Assembly (NCBI GenBank): GCA_036417435.1
Contig: CM070904.1
Location: forward strand, 41,822,408-41,886,407
DNA length: 64,000 nt
Direction of reading: 5' to 3'
From: Inia geoffrensis
Lineage: Eukaryota; Chordata; Mammalia; Artiodactyla; Iniidae
The translations under genes were made by a program, and so were the position numbers. The notes under the pieces were generated by a model. That model made no database searches and was not told the DNA's origin. It saw nothing but the letters and a program-made list of their open reading frames with translations. Each line of letters opens with the position of its first letter. Within the stretch, counting starts at the first letter, position 1. This document shows positions 12,561-23,921 of this stretch, one piece after another.

Positions 12561-15170
12561 AGTGTGTCAGAAATAGATTTTGAGGGGGTGGGGATGCTCG
12601 TGGGCTGCGGCCAGGGTCTGGTCTGGCTGGCTGGAGTGTGGGGTTTGTTAGGAAGGCAAAAGGTGCAGTTGCAGCCCACAGTGTGTGCTGTGTGACTTTG
12701 GGTGTGTGGCAGAGTAACTGCAGGTCCTGACGGAGGGGCAGGAAGAGGATGGAATGGGATATACTGAATATGGGGGGGGTGGGGGGCAGGGGCTCAGAGA
12801 ATGGTGGAATCAGTCCCGAAGAGCTGCAGCCACCACCACTCTTCCCAGAGGAAGCTCAGTTTCTAGGGATCTCAGGACTCGCAGGGGAGTCTTGGGATGG
12901 ACCTGGGTTGCCTTGGTGCTGGAGCCCCTCATTTCAAACTCGTGGGTAAGGAATCTGGCTCATACCACCTATCATGCAGACCCCAGTACTTGTGGATACC
13001 TCACCTTCACCCCCACTTGCCTCAAAGGGCTCCAGGCGGAGGGAGGGTGGAGGCTCTGGCCCAAAGGCTGTGCAAGGGAGAGACCGCCTACCACCCCGAT
13101 GACAGACCAGGGGAGAGAACTGCACATGTGTGAGCGGCAAATCTATAGCCTTTCAGGACCCCAAAGGGCCTAGAGGCAGCGCACAGGCTTCTAGTGTGGA
13201 AACCTGGGGCACTAATCCTACATCTGCCAAGGTCCAAGGCCACAGCAACCCAGACACACTGGTCCATTGCACACCTTGGGGCCAGCTATTCCTTCCAGCA
13301 GTTGAGAGCTGTCTAACATTCACCCCCAGAGATCATCTCTGCCTGTTCCTCAAGCCTGTCCCTTGAAGTATAGACTTAGGGCATTACTCTCTCTTTCTGA
13401 TGGTAGAGCCAACAGGATTTCCTCACAGATGGGACACAGATGTCAGAGAAACAGAGGCATAAAGGATGATGCTGAGCTTTTTGGCTTGAGTAGGTGAAAG
13501 TAGGGTGGGACTAGGGTGAGGCAAGTGAAGTACTGAGAACATAAAATTTCAGGAGGCCCATTTTCAGAATCACGCAAAAGCAGTGTTGGCACCTGCATAA
13601 TACTCTGTCTTAAATTTCGTACCTAAGCAACTCACTTGCTTCACCTTTGTCCCAGTCCTGACTGGAAGAATGGCGTCCCCGTGAACTGAGTTGGGGTAGG
13701 CTGTGCAGAAGCAGGTTTGGTGAGAGTGCAGTGAAGGGGAGAAGTCTGGTTCTAGACGTGTTGACTTCAAGATGGCTCTTGAACATTCAAGTAGAGGCAG
13801 CAAGTGGTCAGCGGGATCACGGATTCTGTATCTCATGAGAGAGGTCTAGACGAAAGTTATACATCAGGGTGGTAACACAAGACTAGATGAATTCATGAAG
13901 GCAGTGAGTATAGATAGACAGATAAGAGGTTCAAGGAGTGAGCTAGGAAAGACTTTAATTTGTAGGAGACACCCAGCAAAGGGTCTAGAAAAAGAGGAGC
14001 CAGTGAGAGAAGGAAAACTAGGAGTGCAGAGTCCTGGGAGACAAGTGAAGAAAATGCTTCAAGGAGTGGGGAATAACCAATCGTGTTTCATGTTGCTGTA
14101 TCAGGTTAGATAAGGATTGAGACTGGAACACTGGTATCCAGGGCATGGGGGTCATTGATGACACTGACTAAAAACAGTTTTGGTGGAGAGATGGGAACAA
14201 AAGCGTGAACAGAGTACACTGATCAGAGAGCGGAGAAGGAGAAGGGGAATTGAATTTAGCGAGTATAGACAACTGTTTCAAGGAAGAGGGACAGGAGAAT
14301 CCAGAGGGGGGATAGAGCACAGAGTTTAGCGCTCGCCCAGTTTGTCAAACTTCCCAACCTCTCGAGTCTGGGTTTTCCAACAGGTCCTCTGAGACCCTGA
14401 GTTTTCAGCAGGTAGGGATTCGCAATAACAAACACTTTATTCTGATGGGTGAGAAAAGCTCTACAAGAGATTTTTTCCGGCAAGACACATGTAACAGGAA
14501 GCAGCAACATGCGGCAATTCAACTAGGATCAGCAACTTTTTCTCTGAATTTGTTGATTTGGAAATCATTTGTCTGGCTCTGCAACTGAATCATCATTTAC
14601 CAGTTTTTTAAAAAGTCTCACATGCTGATGCTAGTTAAGACTAATACATTTTACTCTGCCAATTTCTGCTTGCCACTGAGCATCTGAAAGTGTGTTCAGA
14701 GGTAATTGGAACAGACTCTTTCGAGATAGTGCATCTTTCAGTAGAACCACAGAACAGTAAATATAACTCGATAATCATGCCAAACATTTCTTTGCACTGT
14801 AAAATTGAATTGGCAGCTTTGCATAATAAAGGGCTAAAATTACGAACCACATACAATTTGCCTGAAACTTGATTGTTCAGGCTCAAAATTCTCTGCCGAA
14901 TACTCTTATGCTTGCTTTTGTATTTATCCATTTTTCATGTGACTGCTTACAGTGGACATTTTGGTTTTTTATCAATTCCATAAAAAATACATTTTAATAA
15001 ATACTCCAAAGCCACTCCAATACCATCCATCTTATCACATGTATTATATTATATAGGTACATATTTTACCATCATAATTGACATACTAGCATTTATAAAC
15101 TTGGTTCTTTGTGGATGCATTAGGAGTAGTATCCCTTTATAGAATGTAACATTTTCTAATCTTTTATTGT
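12561..15170. other. Unique-looking DNA with a GC-richer block, no gene seen
   Basis: 12590-13150 is GC-richer than its surroundings, with a G-run cluster at about 12771-12798 that could form a G-quadruplex. Overlapping frames here (up to 139 codons, in several phases on both strands) carry no recognisable domain and none reads as a convincing exon. The rest is ordinary. Confidence 0.5.
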
Positions 15171-15251
15171 TTTATTACTTGTTATGGTGCAAAACTGCTT
15201 TATTTCTTGTTATGGTGCAAAATGCTTTATTTCTTGTTTTGGTGCAAAATG
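15171..15251. repeat. Three tandem 27-bp units
   Basis: Units at 15171-15197, 15198-15224 and 15225-15251. Core CTTGTTATGGTGCAAAA; units two and three differ by one base, unit one by a few. There are no spacers, so this is a minisatellite-like array. Confidence 0.9.
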
Positions 15252-15674
15252 GGCAATCACCAGGGTAGAGGCGTAAGAGAAGAGAAAGTCGAGTGAGGAT
15301 CACGGGGTACCTCCACTTACTTTTAAAGTGTGGGTAGATTTTAGCCCCATGGAAACTCTTCAGAAAGAATCCAGAAGGAGTGAGATCATGGAATGTTAGC
15401 TTTCCTCAAGTAAAAATTCTGGAACAGAATTATAAAATTGCTGCTTACAAATTTAATTATCTACCTTCTGACTGAAATGAGGGAATTATGGAAGGGCCAA
15501 GAGGGGCCTCTGAATTCATGTCATCTGATCTCGCTGTGCAGATAAGAAAGCTGAGCAGTGTTATTCTGCAGGTCACCCTAATGTGACATAGAAAATAATG
15601 GAACCTAGGTTTCTGATACGGTGCCAGTATCAACCTGGAGGGATGCTGATCCATCCAACAAGTGTTCCAGGTGT

Positions 15675-15830
15675 CCATCTACTACAACATATATTTATCA
15701 AGCACTGAGTAGGTACAAGAGTCATCCAAATCTTCTCTGAAGATACAAACTTGGGGAAAACACTCTTTGCCCTTGGAGAACTCATAGTCTATTATCAAAG
15801 AATAAGATAGAAATTTCAATATCTAAAATA
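15675..15830 (+). mobile_element. L2 LINE 3' fragment
   Basis: Reads as diverged L2: TTTATCAAGCACTGAGTAGG, a GATACAAACTTGG segment, then CCCTTGGAGAACTCATAGTC. Non-coding and old. Confidence 0.55.
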
Positions 15831-17684
15831 CACGATTCATTTTGTTAAGTGCCATGAGAGTGATATAAAGGCTTAAGAAGGGAAAGAGAAAATGAAGTTT
15901 CCTTCAAAGAATGGCACTTAACTTGTGATGCGAAGCTAAGTTTTCATCAAAGAGAGATGGGGAAGAGGTTGGTGAGCCTGGCAGAGGGATTATCATTAGC
16001 AAGGATGGGAAGGTACACAGTGATGAAGAAGGGCAAGTCGCCTAATGTGACCGGATTATCATCTACCTTCACATTTTCCTGTCATGTTATTTCATGCCCA
16101 TAAATTATGACCATATTTTAAAGAAACTTAAATATCAGACCAAATAGCCTTGTCTTACATAGTAACTCACTGAAGTCTCTAAGCTGCAGATAACTTGATC
16201 ACCATACCCTGGGCTTGGAGAACAAAAACAAGCCGTGCGTTCTTTATCGAAGTTTACAGTGCATCCTGAAAGGAAAGAGGAAAAGAGAACTGATGTACCC
16301 CAACCACTGGTCACTTGCTTGTCGGCTCTCAAAGTCACCCCCTCCGTCTCTCCTTCTCTGCTGTGAATTACAGAGTCTTACCCCCACAGATGCCCCAGGC
16401 TCCCTTTATTAAATGGTTACCAGTTAGGTTCAGTTAATGGGGGCAGGAGAGGGTACTCGCGTCACAGGGTGGAAGGAGGAGAAAAGTTAGGAAATTTCCT
16501 ATCACTCTGTGCTTAAGGCAGTAGCTCCATAGGGGTCACATCTCCCCTTTGGTTTCAGCTCTTGTGCCATCTCTGCCGTGGTTCCAGTTCGAACCTGGCC
16601 GACTCAGCACTTTCCAGGCAGCTCCTTCTCCATGGTCCCAGGTCCTGCTGGGCACCCCTAGCTCTTGGAATCTGGTAGTACCAAAGCCTTCCTTTGGGCC
16701 CCGATTCTGGCACAAAACAGACTCCCCAATGATGCTAATCTCTGGATGCTTCACAGTTCCTTGTTTTGCCCTTTCAACTCTTCCAGCACAGGAAATGAAA
16801 GATTCCCATCACTGGAATACTTAAAACGGAAACTGTCTTGAGATATAATTAGAAACAGGCCTTCCAACAAAGTCATCATGGATCTGTCTCTTTCTCCCCA
16901 TTTCTGGACCCTGCTGTGCTCCGTTTGCATTGCCTTCACCATCAGGCTAGGTCTTTCTACCCAGCCAGAAAGCTGATTGTTGGTTGGCCTAAGTCCACAC
17001 CCTTGAAGTTCATAATCCAAATGAAAAAGAGACTCCCTTTTCCAAAAACTCTGTATTAAATGTCAAGGTTGAGTCTGACTGATTTACTGGAGTTCAAGAG
17101 AACTCAGTTCTCTGACTGGTCTTGGTCATGGGGTGTAGAGGGTTGCTATTCCAGCCTCATCAGAGGTTCACTGAACGAGGAGTACTAGTAACTCAAAAGA
17201 AGGCATTCTAGACAAACAACAAGCACCGAACGTTGGGGGAAGCTGAATGTTCTCCATTTGCCCTTCCATATCCATTCTTCATCCTTTCTGACCCAAATTC
17301 ATGTCCAGGACCCTGATCTCTTTGACCTCTATCCCCTGTCCTCCTTTGTCCTCTGGCTTTTTGTTGAGTGCTGCCAATGGAGCACATTGCCAGGTGATGG
17401 GAAAGCAAAAGGAAAGCGCCTTCAGGGTGTACATTTCACCCCACCCTGCCAGGCAGTGATCTGCAGGTGGCCATATCCCTCACTACAACAGCTCTTTATT
17501 GGGCAGTCTCTCCTACTCACATGTTCTACAGTGTTCTCCCAAGAGCTGCCACTGTCCTGCCTCCATTAGGGTGGTAATGGCTTTCACCACTGTTAGTCTC
17601 TGGGTGCCTCACTACTCCTGGTGGGTTCCCTTAACTCTGTCCACACACTAAATGGCCTCTTTTTTAAACTCCCTTCAATTACTC
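15831..17684. other. No gene seen
   Basis: Ordinary sequence. Frames of up to 103 codons exist on both strands but overlap in several phases and show no motif. Confidence 0.5.
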
Positions 17685-18340
17685 TTTAAAAAAAAAAAAA
17701 AAAAAGACTTTTTTAAAGAGCAGTTTTATATTCACAGCAAAATAAAGAGGGAGGTACAGAGACTTCTCATATACCCCCTGTCCTCCCACATGCATAGACC
17801 CCCCCCCCGCCATTATCAACATCACCCCAGAGTGGTACATTTGTTACAGCTGATGAACCTACACTGACACATCATCATCACCCAAAGTCCACAGTGTACA
17901 TCAGGGTTCACTCTTGGTGGTGTACATTCTATGGGTTTGGACAAATATATAATGACAGGTATCTACAATTGTATTATCATACAGACTATCTTCACTGCCC
18001 TAAAATCCTCTGGGCCCCGCCTATTTGTCCTTCTATCCAACCCTCACCCCTGGAAACAGCTGATCTTTCTACTCTCTAAATAGTACGCCTTTTCCAGAAG
18101 GCCACATATTCAGAATCATACAATGTGTAGTCTACTCATATTGCTTTCTTTCACTCGCCAGCATACACTTAAGTTTCTTCCATGTCTTTTCACAGCTTGA
18201 TAGCTCATTTCTTTTCAGCATTGAACAGTATTCCTTTGTTGAGATATACCATAGTCTTCTTTGGTGAGGTGTCTGTTAAGGTCTTTGGCCCATGTGTTGT
18301 TTTCTTACTGTTGAATTTTAAGCAGTTACTCTTTCTAGCA
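17685..18340 (-). mobile_element. Old L1 3' UTR fragment, antisense
   Basis: Begins with a T/A-rich tail region (poly-A at 17689-17705), then AGCAGTTTTATATTCACAGC, CCCCTGGAAACAGCTGATC and CAGAATCATACAATGTGTAG, matching reversed L1MB/L1ME-type 3' UTR text. Inactive. A C-run (about 17800-17808) lies inside. Confidence 0.7.
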
Positions 18341-18384
18341 TGCCAACTGCCCCCAGCAGGGGTCTTGCTGGTGAAATTATTATT

Positions 18385-18535
18385 TCTACATCATAGCTGA
18401 GGAATCCAAAGCTTCAATATTTTCAGAAGCTTGCTGAAGATCACACAGATAGGAGTGGCTGGGATTAAAACTGAAACTCCAGTTTTAATCCCGGTAGACT
18501 TTGTCTACCTTCAAAGTCTGGATTCTAAAATAACA
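18385..18535 (-). mobile_element. MIR SINE, antisense, with hairpin
   Basis: Diverged reverse MIR: CTGAGGAATCC, AGCTTGCTGAAGATCACACA, GGAGTGGCTGGGATTA. At 18461-18492 it contains a perfect 13-bp inverted repeat with a 6-base loop that replaces the expected MIR text. Confidence 0.65.
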
Positions 18536-20029
18536 ATTTCTCTCCTTTTGACAGATACATAAACGCTAGAGCACATACCTCATTGTCATCTACCTGTTCT
18601 GACTATACAAATAGGATGGACCTGGCAGACAGAGCTTTTGGCTCCTACAGCCAAAATGGCTCATATGTTAAAGGGCAAAAGGGAATACAATGGAGAATAT
18701 CACCCCACCTACCACTCATGATGGTTGATGAACCCAGTTTGGCTTTTTTATTTTGGTTGTACACGTGCTCAAGTTCTCATCGTCTGTGGAGATCTGGGAC
18801 CTTTGTAAGTCTGTACAAAGAGTAAGTTTTGCAGTTATAATTCCCCCCCCCCCACCGCTCCTTATACATTTCTGAGAGTAAATTGCAAATTAACTCATGA
18901 AAGTAAAATTCTCGGTCTTATCTTGGGGGAAATACGTAGTTTTGTGTGGAGGAAAACAGGGGTCCGTTGGAAACCTGGTCTCAATGAACCTTAGTCCTTT
19001 GAGGAAGGTCGGCAATGGGTACAGGAGTCATGCGAGGCACCCTCAGTGATCCTCAGCTATCAATGTAAACAGTTTTTTTTAAGTTACATGATTACTTTTA
19101 ATTCTTTACCATAAAACTTGCTCCAGCACCAAATTCATGGGAGTATAATTCAGCAATAATAAGTGCCCAAGCCCTGGCTTGTTGTCCAGGGCTTCCAGAC
19201 ATAACAGTGTTTGGAAGGCACAAAAACAAATGTGTAAGGGTAAACAAACACACCTGATCCAGGGTGCTAAAGTTCATTTCCTTCTCTCTTCCTTTCCATG
19301 ATATCTCCTTACCCAAATGATGCACAAAAATGCATTATGAAATTAAGAAGCTTAAGAAATTGAATGGAAAATCAGAGCAGGAGTAAACTGCAATGAAAGG
19401 CACAGGCAGGAAAGAAAAATGCACCTGAGATTTGACACACTGGGATTCAGCTCAGCAAAGCAAGAAGGAAAATTGGGCCAGCCAAGTCCTGCTGACAGAG
19501 AGAGCTGCTTTCAGTTCGGCATCGTCCACTTACGTGAAGAATCACAGAAGATCCGATATGCAGGAGAAATGAGCAGTGTGGTTTGTGGGAAGAATCTAAC
19601 ACAACGAAGCATTTGCACGCAGGCTAAACACTGACTTGGAACGGCCAAGGAAGACAGAAGCTTTATTTAATGACAGGGTAACAAAAAGGAAAGAATATAT
19701 ACAAAATTATAAAAATCTTATTTCTTACAAATAGACATGCCCCCAAGTGGGGGAAACTTTTCAGAAGCGCAAATTCACAAAGGAGACAAGTTTATTTTGA
19801 GGAAAGTTTAAAGCAGGGAAGGATGGACAGAGGCTCTTTGTGGTCAGAGTCTGCTCTGAGAGGGGACCCTTGTCTCTCAGGGTGCTGGGAAGTCATGGTG
19901 ACCCACAGATGCAGCAGCAACGATCTTGCATTTTCTCCTACAAAATTCCAGTCACCTCCCAGAGCCTTCACAGGTGGTGAAGATGACCTCTGAAGGTTTG
20001 TATTTGTTTTGCTGCAAGGTTGCAGGCTC
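18536..20029. other. No gene seen
   Basis: Unique-looking DNA. A C-run occurs near 18843-18853. Frames of up to 95 codons show no motif. Confidence 0.5.
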
Positions 20030-20142
20030 CTTTGTAGAGTATGAGCACCCTGAGAGCAGGGACAGCCTTTACTCATCATTGATCTTTATTCCTTAGCTTT
20101 GTACCTGGACACACAGCAGGCATTTAATAAAGTCAGTTCTGT
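20030..20142 (+). mobile_element. L2 LINE 3' terminus
   Basis: Diverged L2 end: AGCACCCTGAGAGCAGGGAC, then ACAGCAGGCATTTAATAAAG. The following target duplication of an L1 fragment cuts it off. Confidence 0.55.
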
Positions 20143-20155
20143 TGACCTAATTTTT

Positions 20156-20408
20156 TTCTCTCTCTCTTATTCCTTTTTTTAAATTGAAATATAGTTGGTT
20201 TACAATATTTCTGGTGTACAGCAAAGTATTCAGTTATACATATGCATATATATCTATTCTTTTTCAGATTTTTTTCATTATAGGTTATTACAAGATATTG
20301 AATATAGTTCTCTGTGCTATACAGTATGTACTTGTTTATCTATTTAATATATAGGAGTGTGTATCTGTTAATCCCAAATTCCTTATTCCTAATTTATGCC
20401 CCTAATTA
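20156..20408 (-). mobile_element. 5'-truncated L1 3' end with target duplication
   Basis: Antisense L1 tail: T/C-rich start, then AAATTGAAATATAGTTGGTT and ACAGCAAAGTATTCAGTTAT. Flanked by TGACCTAATTTT at 20143-20154 and 20409-20420. The T-rich end of the duplication suits the L1 endonuclease cut TTTT/AA. Confidence 0.85.
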
Positions 20409-20419
20409 TGACCTAATTT

Positions 20420-20654
20420 TTATTATTTTTTTTTTATTTATTTTATTTTATTTTATTTTTTTGCGGTACGTGGGCCTCTCACTGTTGTGGTCTCTCCCGT
20501 TGGGGAGCACAGGCTCCGGACGCGCAGGCTCAGCGGCCATGGCTCACGGGCCCAGCTGCTCCGCGGCATGTGGGATCTTCCCGGACCGGGGCGCGAACCC
20601 GCGTCCCCTCCATCGGCAGGCGGACTCTCAACCACTGCGCCACCAGGGAAGCCC
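20420..20654 (-). mobile_element. CHR-2-like SINE with exact 13-bp target duplication
   Basis: Full tRNA-derived SINE in reverse: T-rich tail first, then the body (CGGACGCGCAGGCTCAGCGG, GGCATGTGGGATCTTC) and the head (CCACTGCGCCACCAGGGAAG). Target duplication TATGACCTAATTT at 20407-20419 and 20655-20667 is exact. It landed directly on the 3'-side duplication of the preceding L1 fragment. Antisense frames over it are not genes. Confidence 0.95.
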
Positions 20655-20707
20655 TATGACCTAATTTGTAAATGTCTATATTTTTCCTCCTTAGGAAAAA
20701 GACTTAT

Positions 20708-20729
20708 ACACACACACACACACACACAC
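20708..20729. repeat. (CA)n microsatellite
   Basis: Eleven AC units in the reference sequence. Confidence 0.9.
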
Positions 20730-21062
20730 GTTTTTGTAAAAATAAATAATGGTAAATCAAAGGCAATAAAACATTCATTTATGCTAAAATTTAAAAAAAA
20801 GAAAGCTCAAAGTAAAAGATTAAAATATATAGAAGCTACAGAAAAACACAGACCCACAAAGCATATTTCATGTCTCCATATCTTGATTTCTTTTTTTCTT
20901 TTTAACATGGAGAACGAGGTAGGATTTCTATGGCCCGCATTTTCTGTTGGCTGCTGAGCACCATACTTTCTTTCCTAATCAGAAACTCAGCAATTAACCA
21001 TAGATGTTTTTGTCACTAAATAAACCTTGCTTATCATTAAATAAATATAAATTATAAAAAGG

Positions 21063-21199
21063 AAGGCAGTGTAGTAGAATAAAGGGTCCTCCCAAAATGT
21101 ATGTGCACCCTGAACATCAGAATGTGACCTTATTTAAAAATACGGGTCTTTGTAGATGTAATTAGGAAGTAAAAAAGAATCTTGAGGTTAAATCGCCCT

Positions 21200-21206
<7 letters not shown>
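21063..21206 (+). mobile_element. MaLR-type LTR, left half (split by retrocopy)
   Basis: Reads AATGTATGTGCACCCTGAAC, CAGAATGTGACCTTATTT and GTCTTTGTAGATGTAATTAG, matching MLT1-like LTR text. The remainder resumes after the retrocopy at 22186. Confidence 0.7.
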
Positions 21207-21235
<29 letters not shown>

Positions 21236-22185
21236 GTGGTTACAAAGACTTTATCAAACTATTTCAAATGTTGGCATTTATGTATTCGCATGTATACATA
21301 AAACAATTACATAGAATCTTCAGGTCACTGGGGTGCTAATGTGGTATACACATGAGCCTGGCAGGGACTCAAGTGAGACCAGGTTTGGAGGCACGGGGCT
21401 TTGAAAAACTGGACGTGCTTCTAAGGACCTGAGAGGAGTACCGTGAAGAGGAAAGGGCGTTTCAGGGGTGTGGCTTAAGTCCACTGCTCAGAGCTCCACC
21501 TCAAGCTCCTTTTCCATCTTCAGGGGGAGGAGACTCATTTTCAGACTGTAACCCCACTACACAACAAGACCGGTCCCTAAAGTCTTCATGTGGCAAACAC
21601 ACCCAAGAATCCACTGGACCTGGTCCTTACAAATATATTTATATCAGAGAAAACAAGGCACTTTGGGAGCATGACGGCTCACTCTCCTACACATACATCA
21701 TTCTAAACAGAAAATAAAAATTGCTTAGTTTCTCAAATGAGTTAAGTGAGTAAAGTTAGTACAATAACAAAATTGTTCCCTAGCCCTTCCTGAGGCACAG
21801 GATGAGACGCACCTCTGGGCGACACCTGGTCCCAGGTCAGGTGAACCCCGGTAGGGCTCAAAGCCCCCAAGAAGCCTGACCTCTCTCCTGAGCAAAAGCC
21901 CCTGGCCTCGGGGGCACTGGCCCCCTCCTCAAGCCCCGAGGTCAGGTGAGAGGGGGTGCAGTGGGCGGCAGGCTGACAACAGAGCTGGGATACGGTGGGA
22001 ACGCTTAAGCAGAGTCACCAAAGCCACAGAGACCTCAGTCTGTCCGAGCTGGTGCTGCCGAGCCAGGGGATTGGCGCTACGGGAAGAGATTTTACATTAG
22101 CCCTGACAACACCGCCTCTGCTCTGCGGTGACACTGGCCAGGGTCGTTTCTGAGGACGCTCGAGCTTCTGTTGGAGGCGAGGTTA
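21207..22185 (-). pseudogene. Processed retrocopy, probably mostly 3' UTR, parent not identified
   Basis: About 980 bases of non-repetitive, partly GC-rich sequence begin on the + strand with a long T-run (a poly-A tail read backwards) and sit in the middle of a MaLR LTR. CCTGGATTTT stands just before the T-run (21197-21206) and again after the far end (22186-22195), a target duplication. In the sense direction a GATAAAG motif lies about 20 bases before the tail, a possible variant polyadenylation signal. Only short frames are present, so the copied part is probably 3' UTR with perhaps the last codons of a coding region at the far end. I do not recognise the parent gene. No introns are visible, as expected for an mRNA copy. 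A long non-coding RNA parent is an alternative. Confidence 0.75.
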
Positions 22186-22330
22186 CCTGGATTTTAATCC
22201 TAAATCCAAGACAGGTGTCCTTAAAAAGCAAGGGAAGGGCACAGAGACATAAGAGAGAAAGCCATGTGAAGACAGAGGCGATACAGGAGTTAAGAAAGTG
22301 TGACTGCTTGGTTTATCTCGACATAAATAC
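22186..22330 (+). mobile_element. MaLR-type LTR, right half
   Basis: Continuation of the LTR interrupted at 21206: AATCCAAGACAGGTGTCCTT, AGGGCACAGAGACATAAG and CCATGTGAAGACAGAGGCG are typical MLT1-like text. Confidence 0.7.
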
Positions 22331-22934
22331 TTCCTGCCCAAGAAATGCCCCATCACCCTCCTCTACTGCCACCAATATTTCATTTTTATTCAGACTTTTC
22401 AATCCTTTAGAAGTGTTAGATGAAATTCCAGACTTTGTTCCTGGCTTGAATTGAGTTATATGCTAGGTAGTATCAGTGTCCCAGGGAGGGAAAGGAGAGC
22501 TGAAGTAGATGCCCCTTTCCAAATCTGTACCACCCAGAGAATAATGTTCTGGATTTTTCTGACATGCTTCTCGAGGGTGATGATGCTAAATGTCCCTCAC
22601 AGTGTCACTTCTCATTCCTAAATTAACCCAATTTATTATGTCTCAGGAATCAAATTTTCTGATTAAGTCTTCCCTTTGCTCCTGCTGAATTGTAATGACT
22701 TTAGAATGACTGCCCTTCTTAGGTATGATTTGATTTCACTGTGGTGGTGGAGGCTTTAGGTTGGGAGGACTAGATACATGTATTGTGTCTTACTCCTCCA
22801 GGAGATAAAATTAATGTTCAGAAAATGTGGCCTTTCAAGGGACATGGCTGTCAACTATAGTTAATCTTATGAGCTGATTCTTTTTTATTTTTTAATTTTT
22901 TTAATTACAAGGTGAATACAAAAAGTGTTTCTAG
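22331..22934. other. No gene seen
   Basis: Unremarkable, ending in a T-rich stretch next to the following SINE. Confidence 0.5.
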
Positions 22935-23150
22935 GGGCTTCCCTGGTGGCGCAGTGGTTGAGAGTCCGCCTGCCGATGCAGGGGACGCGAGTTCGTGCCC
23001 CAGTCCGGGAAAATCCCACATGCCGCGGAGCGGCTGGGCCTGTGAGCCATGGCCGCTGAGCCTGCGCGTCCGGAGCCTGTGCTCCGCAACGGGAAAGGCC
23101 ACAAGAGTGAGAGGCCCGTGTACCGCAAAAAATAAAATAAAATAAAAAAA
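22935..23150 (+). mobile_element. CHR-2-like SINE
   Basis: Complete SINE: head GGCTTCCCTGGTGGCGCAGT, body GATGCAGGGGACGCGAGTTC, CGCGTCCGGAGCCTGTGCTC and an AATAAAATAAAA tail. Approximate target duplication AAAAAGTGTTTCTAG before and AAAAAGGGTTTCTAG after (one mismatch). Confidence 0.95.
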
Positions 23151-23384
23151 TTAAAAAAAGGGTTTCTAGTTAAGTACTGTTATTTTTGAGACATAAGATC
23201 TAGGCTTTGTCAACTGGAGCCAAAATTGTCCTAAGACCTGAATTACCTGATGAGATGGGCTAGTTATCACGAAAACAAAATATTTTATTTTCTATGTTTT
23301 ATCACATTTATACCACAACTGAGAAACCCTGACATTTGCAAATATATGTTCTTGCTCACAAGCACACATACACATATCTTACAC

Positions 23385-23480
23385 ATAATTATTTCAATAT
23401 ATCTTCACTTAACAGATGAGCAAACTGAAGCTCAGGTGGGTTATGGGACTTATCCAAGCCTACACAGTTCATTAATGCCT
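23385..23480 (-). mobile_element. MIR SINE fragment, antisense
   Basis: ACAGATGAGCAAACTGAAGC and CCAAGCCTACACAGTTCATT are diverged reverse MIR. Its left end abuts two perfect hairpins at 23468-23521. Confidence 0.65.
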
Positions 23481-23521
23481 TTAGCATTAATGAAGAGCTT
23501 AACAGAGTACCTTAAGCTCTT
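23468..23521. repeat. Two adjacent perfect hairpins
   Basis: Hairpin one: TTCATTAATGC (23468-23478), loop CTTTA, GCATTAATGAA (23484-23494). Hairpin two: AAGAGCTTAA (23493-23502), 9-base loop, TTAAGCTCTT (23512-23521). Both stems are perfect and they share two bases. Confidence 0.9.
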
Positions 23522-23798
23522 GTTTCTCAGGCTTTTAAAACTCATACTCCCTTCGGATAAACATAAAAGTTTTGTGAAGTTGCATGGAGTTTATTATAGA
23601 CAGCGCCTCTCCCTTCCCCCACACTTCAGCTCCTTTACAGTCACTGGTATGCTTAGAAGATGGCTTATGTTCTGTGTACACTAGTCAGATTGACCTTTTA
23701 TTTTTCTGTGGTTGAAAAATAGATTTTCAAATTTATATATTCTACCCTGATCCTTGCTCCATTACCCTCAAAACATGAGTTAAGAATGGTATCATTTT

Positions 23799-23921
23799 GG
23801 GACTTCCCTGGAAGTCCAGTGGTTAAGACTCTGTACTTCCACTGCAGCAGGTGCAGGTTCGATCCCTGGTCGGGGAATGAAGATCCCACAGTCCATGTGG
23901 CATGGCCAAAAAAAAAAAAAA
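23799..23921 (+). mobile_element. Short CHR-family SINE with 17-bp target duplication
   Basis: Older, short SINE: GGGACTTCCCTGGAAGTCCA, GGTTCGATCCCTGGTCGGGG and a poly-A tail. Target duplication AAGAATGGTATCATTTT at 23782-23798 and the same with one change (G for T) at 23922-23938. Confidence 0.9.

Noticed and set aside
12754..13173. A 139-codon frame in a GC-richer block
   Set aside because: Other frames of similar size overlap it on both strands, no domain or signal is visible and no splice partner was found; GC-rich DNA gives such frames by chance.
15171..15251. CRISPR-like array (three 27-bp repeats)
   Set aside because: The units are directly adjacent without spacers, and the sequence is mammalian.
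20487..20957. A 156-codon + frame
   Set aside because: It begins inside the antisense SINE and runs on through a CA repeat and A-rich DNA; its N-terminal half is SINE translated backwards.
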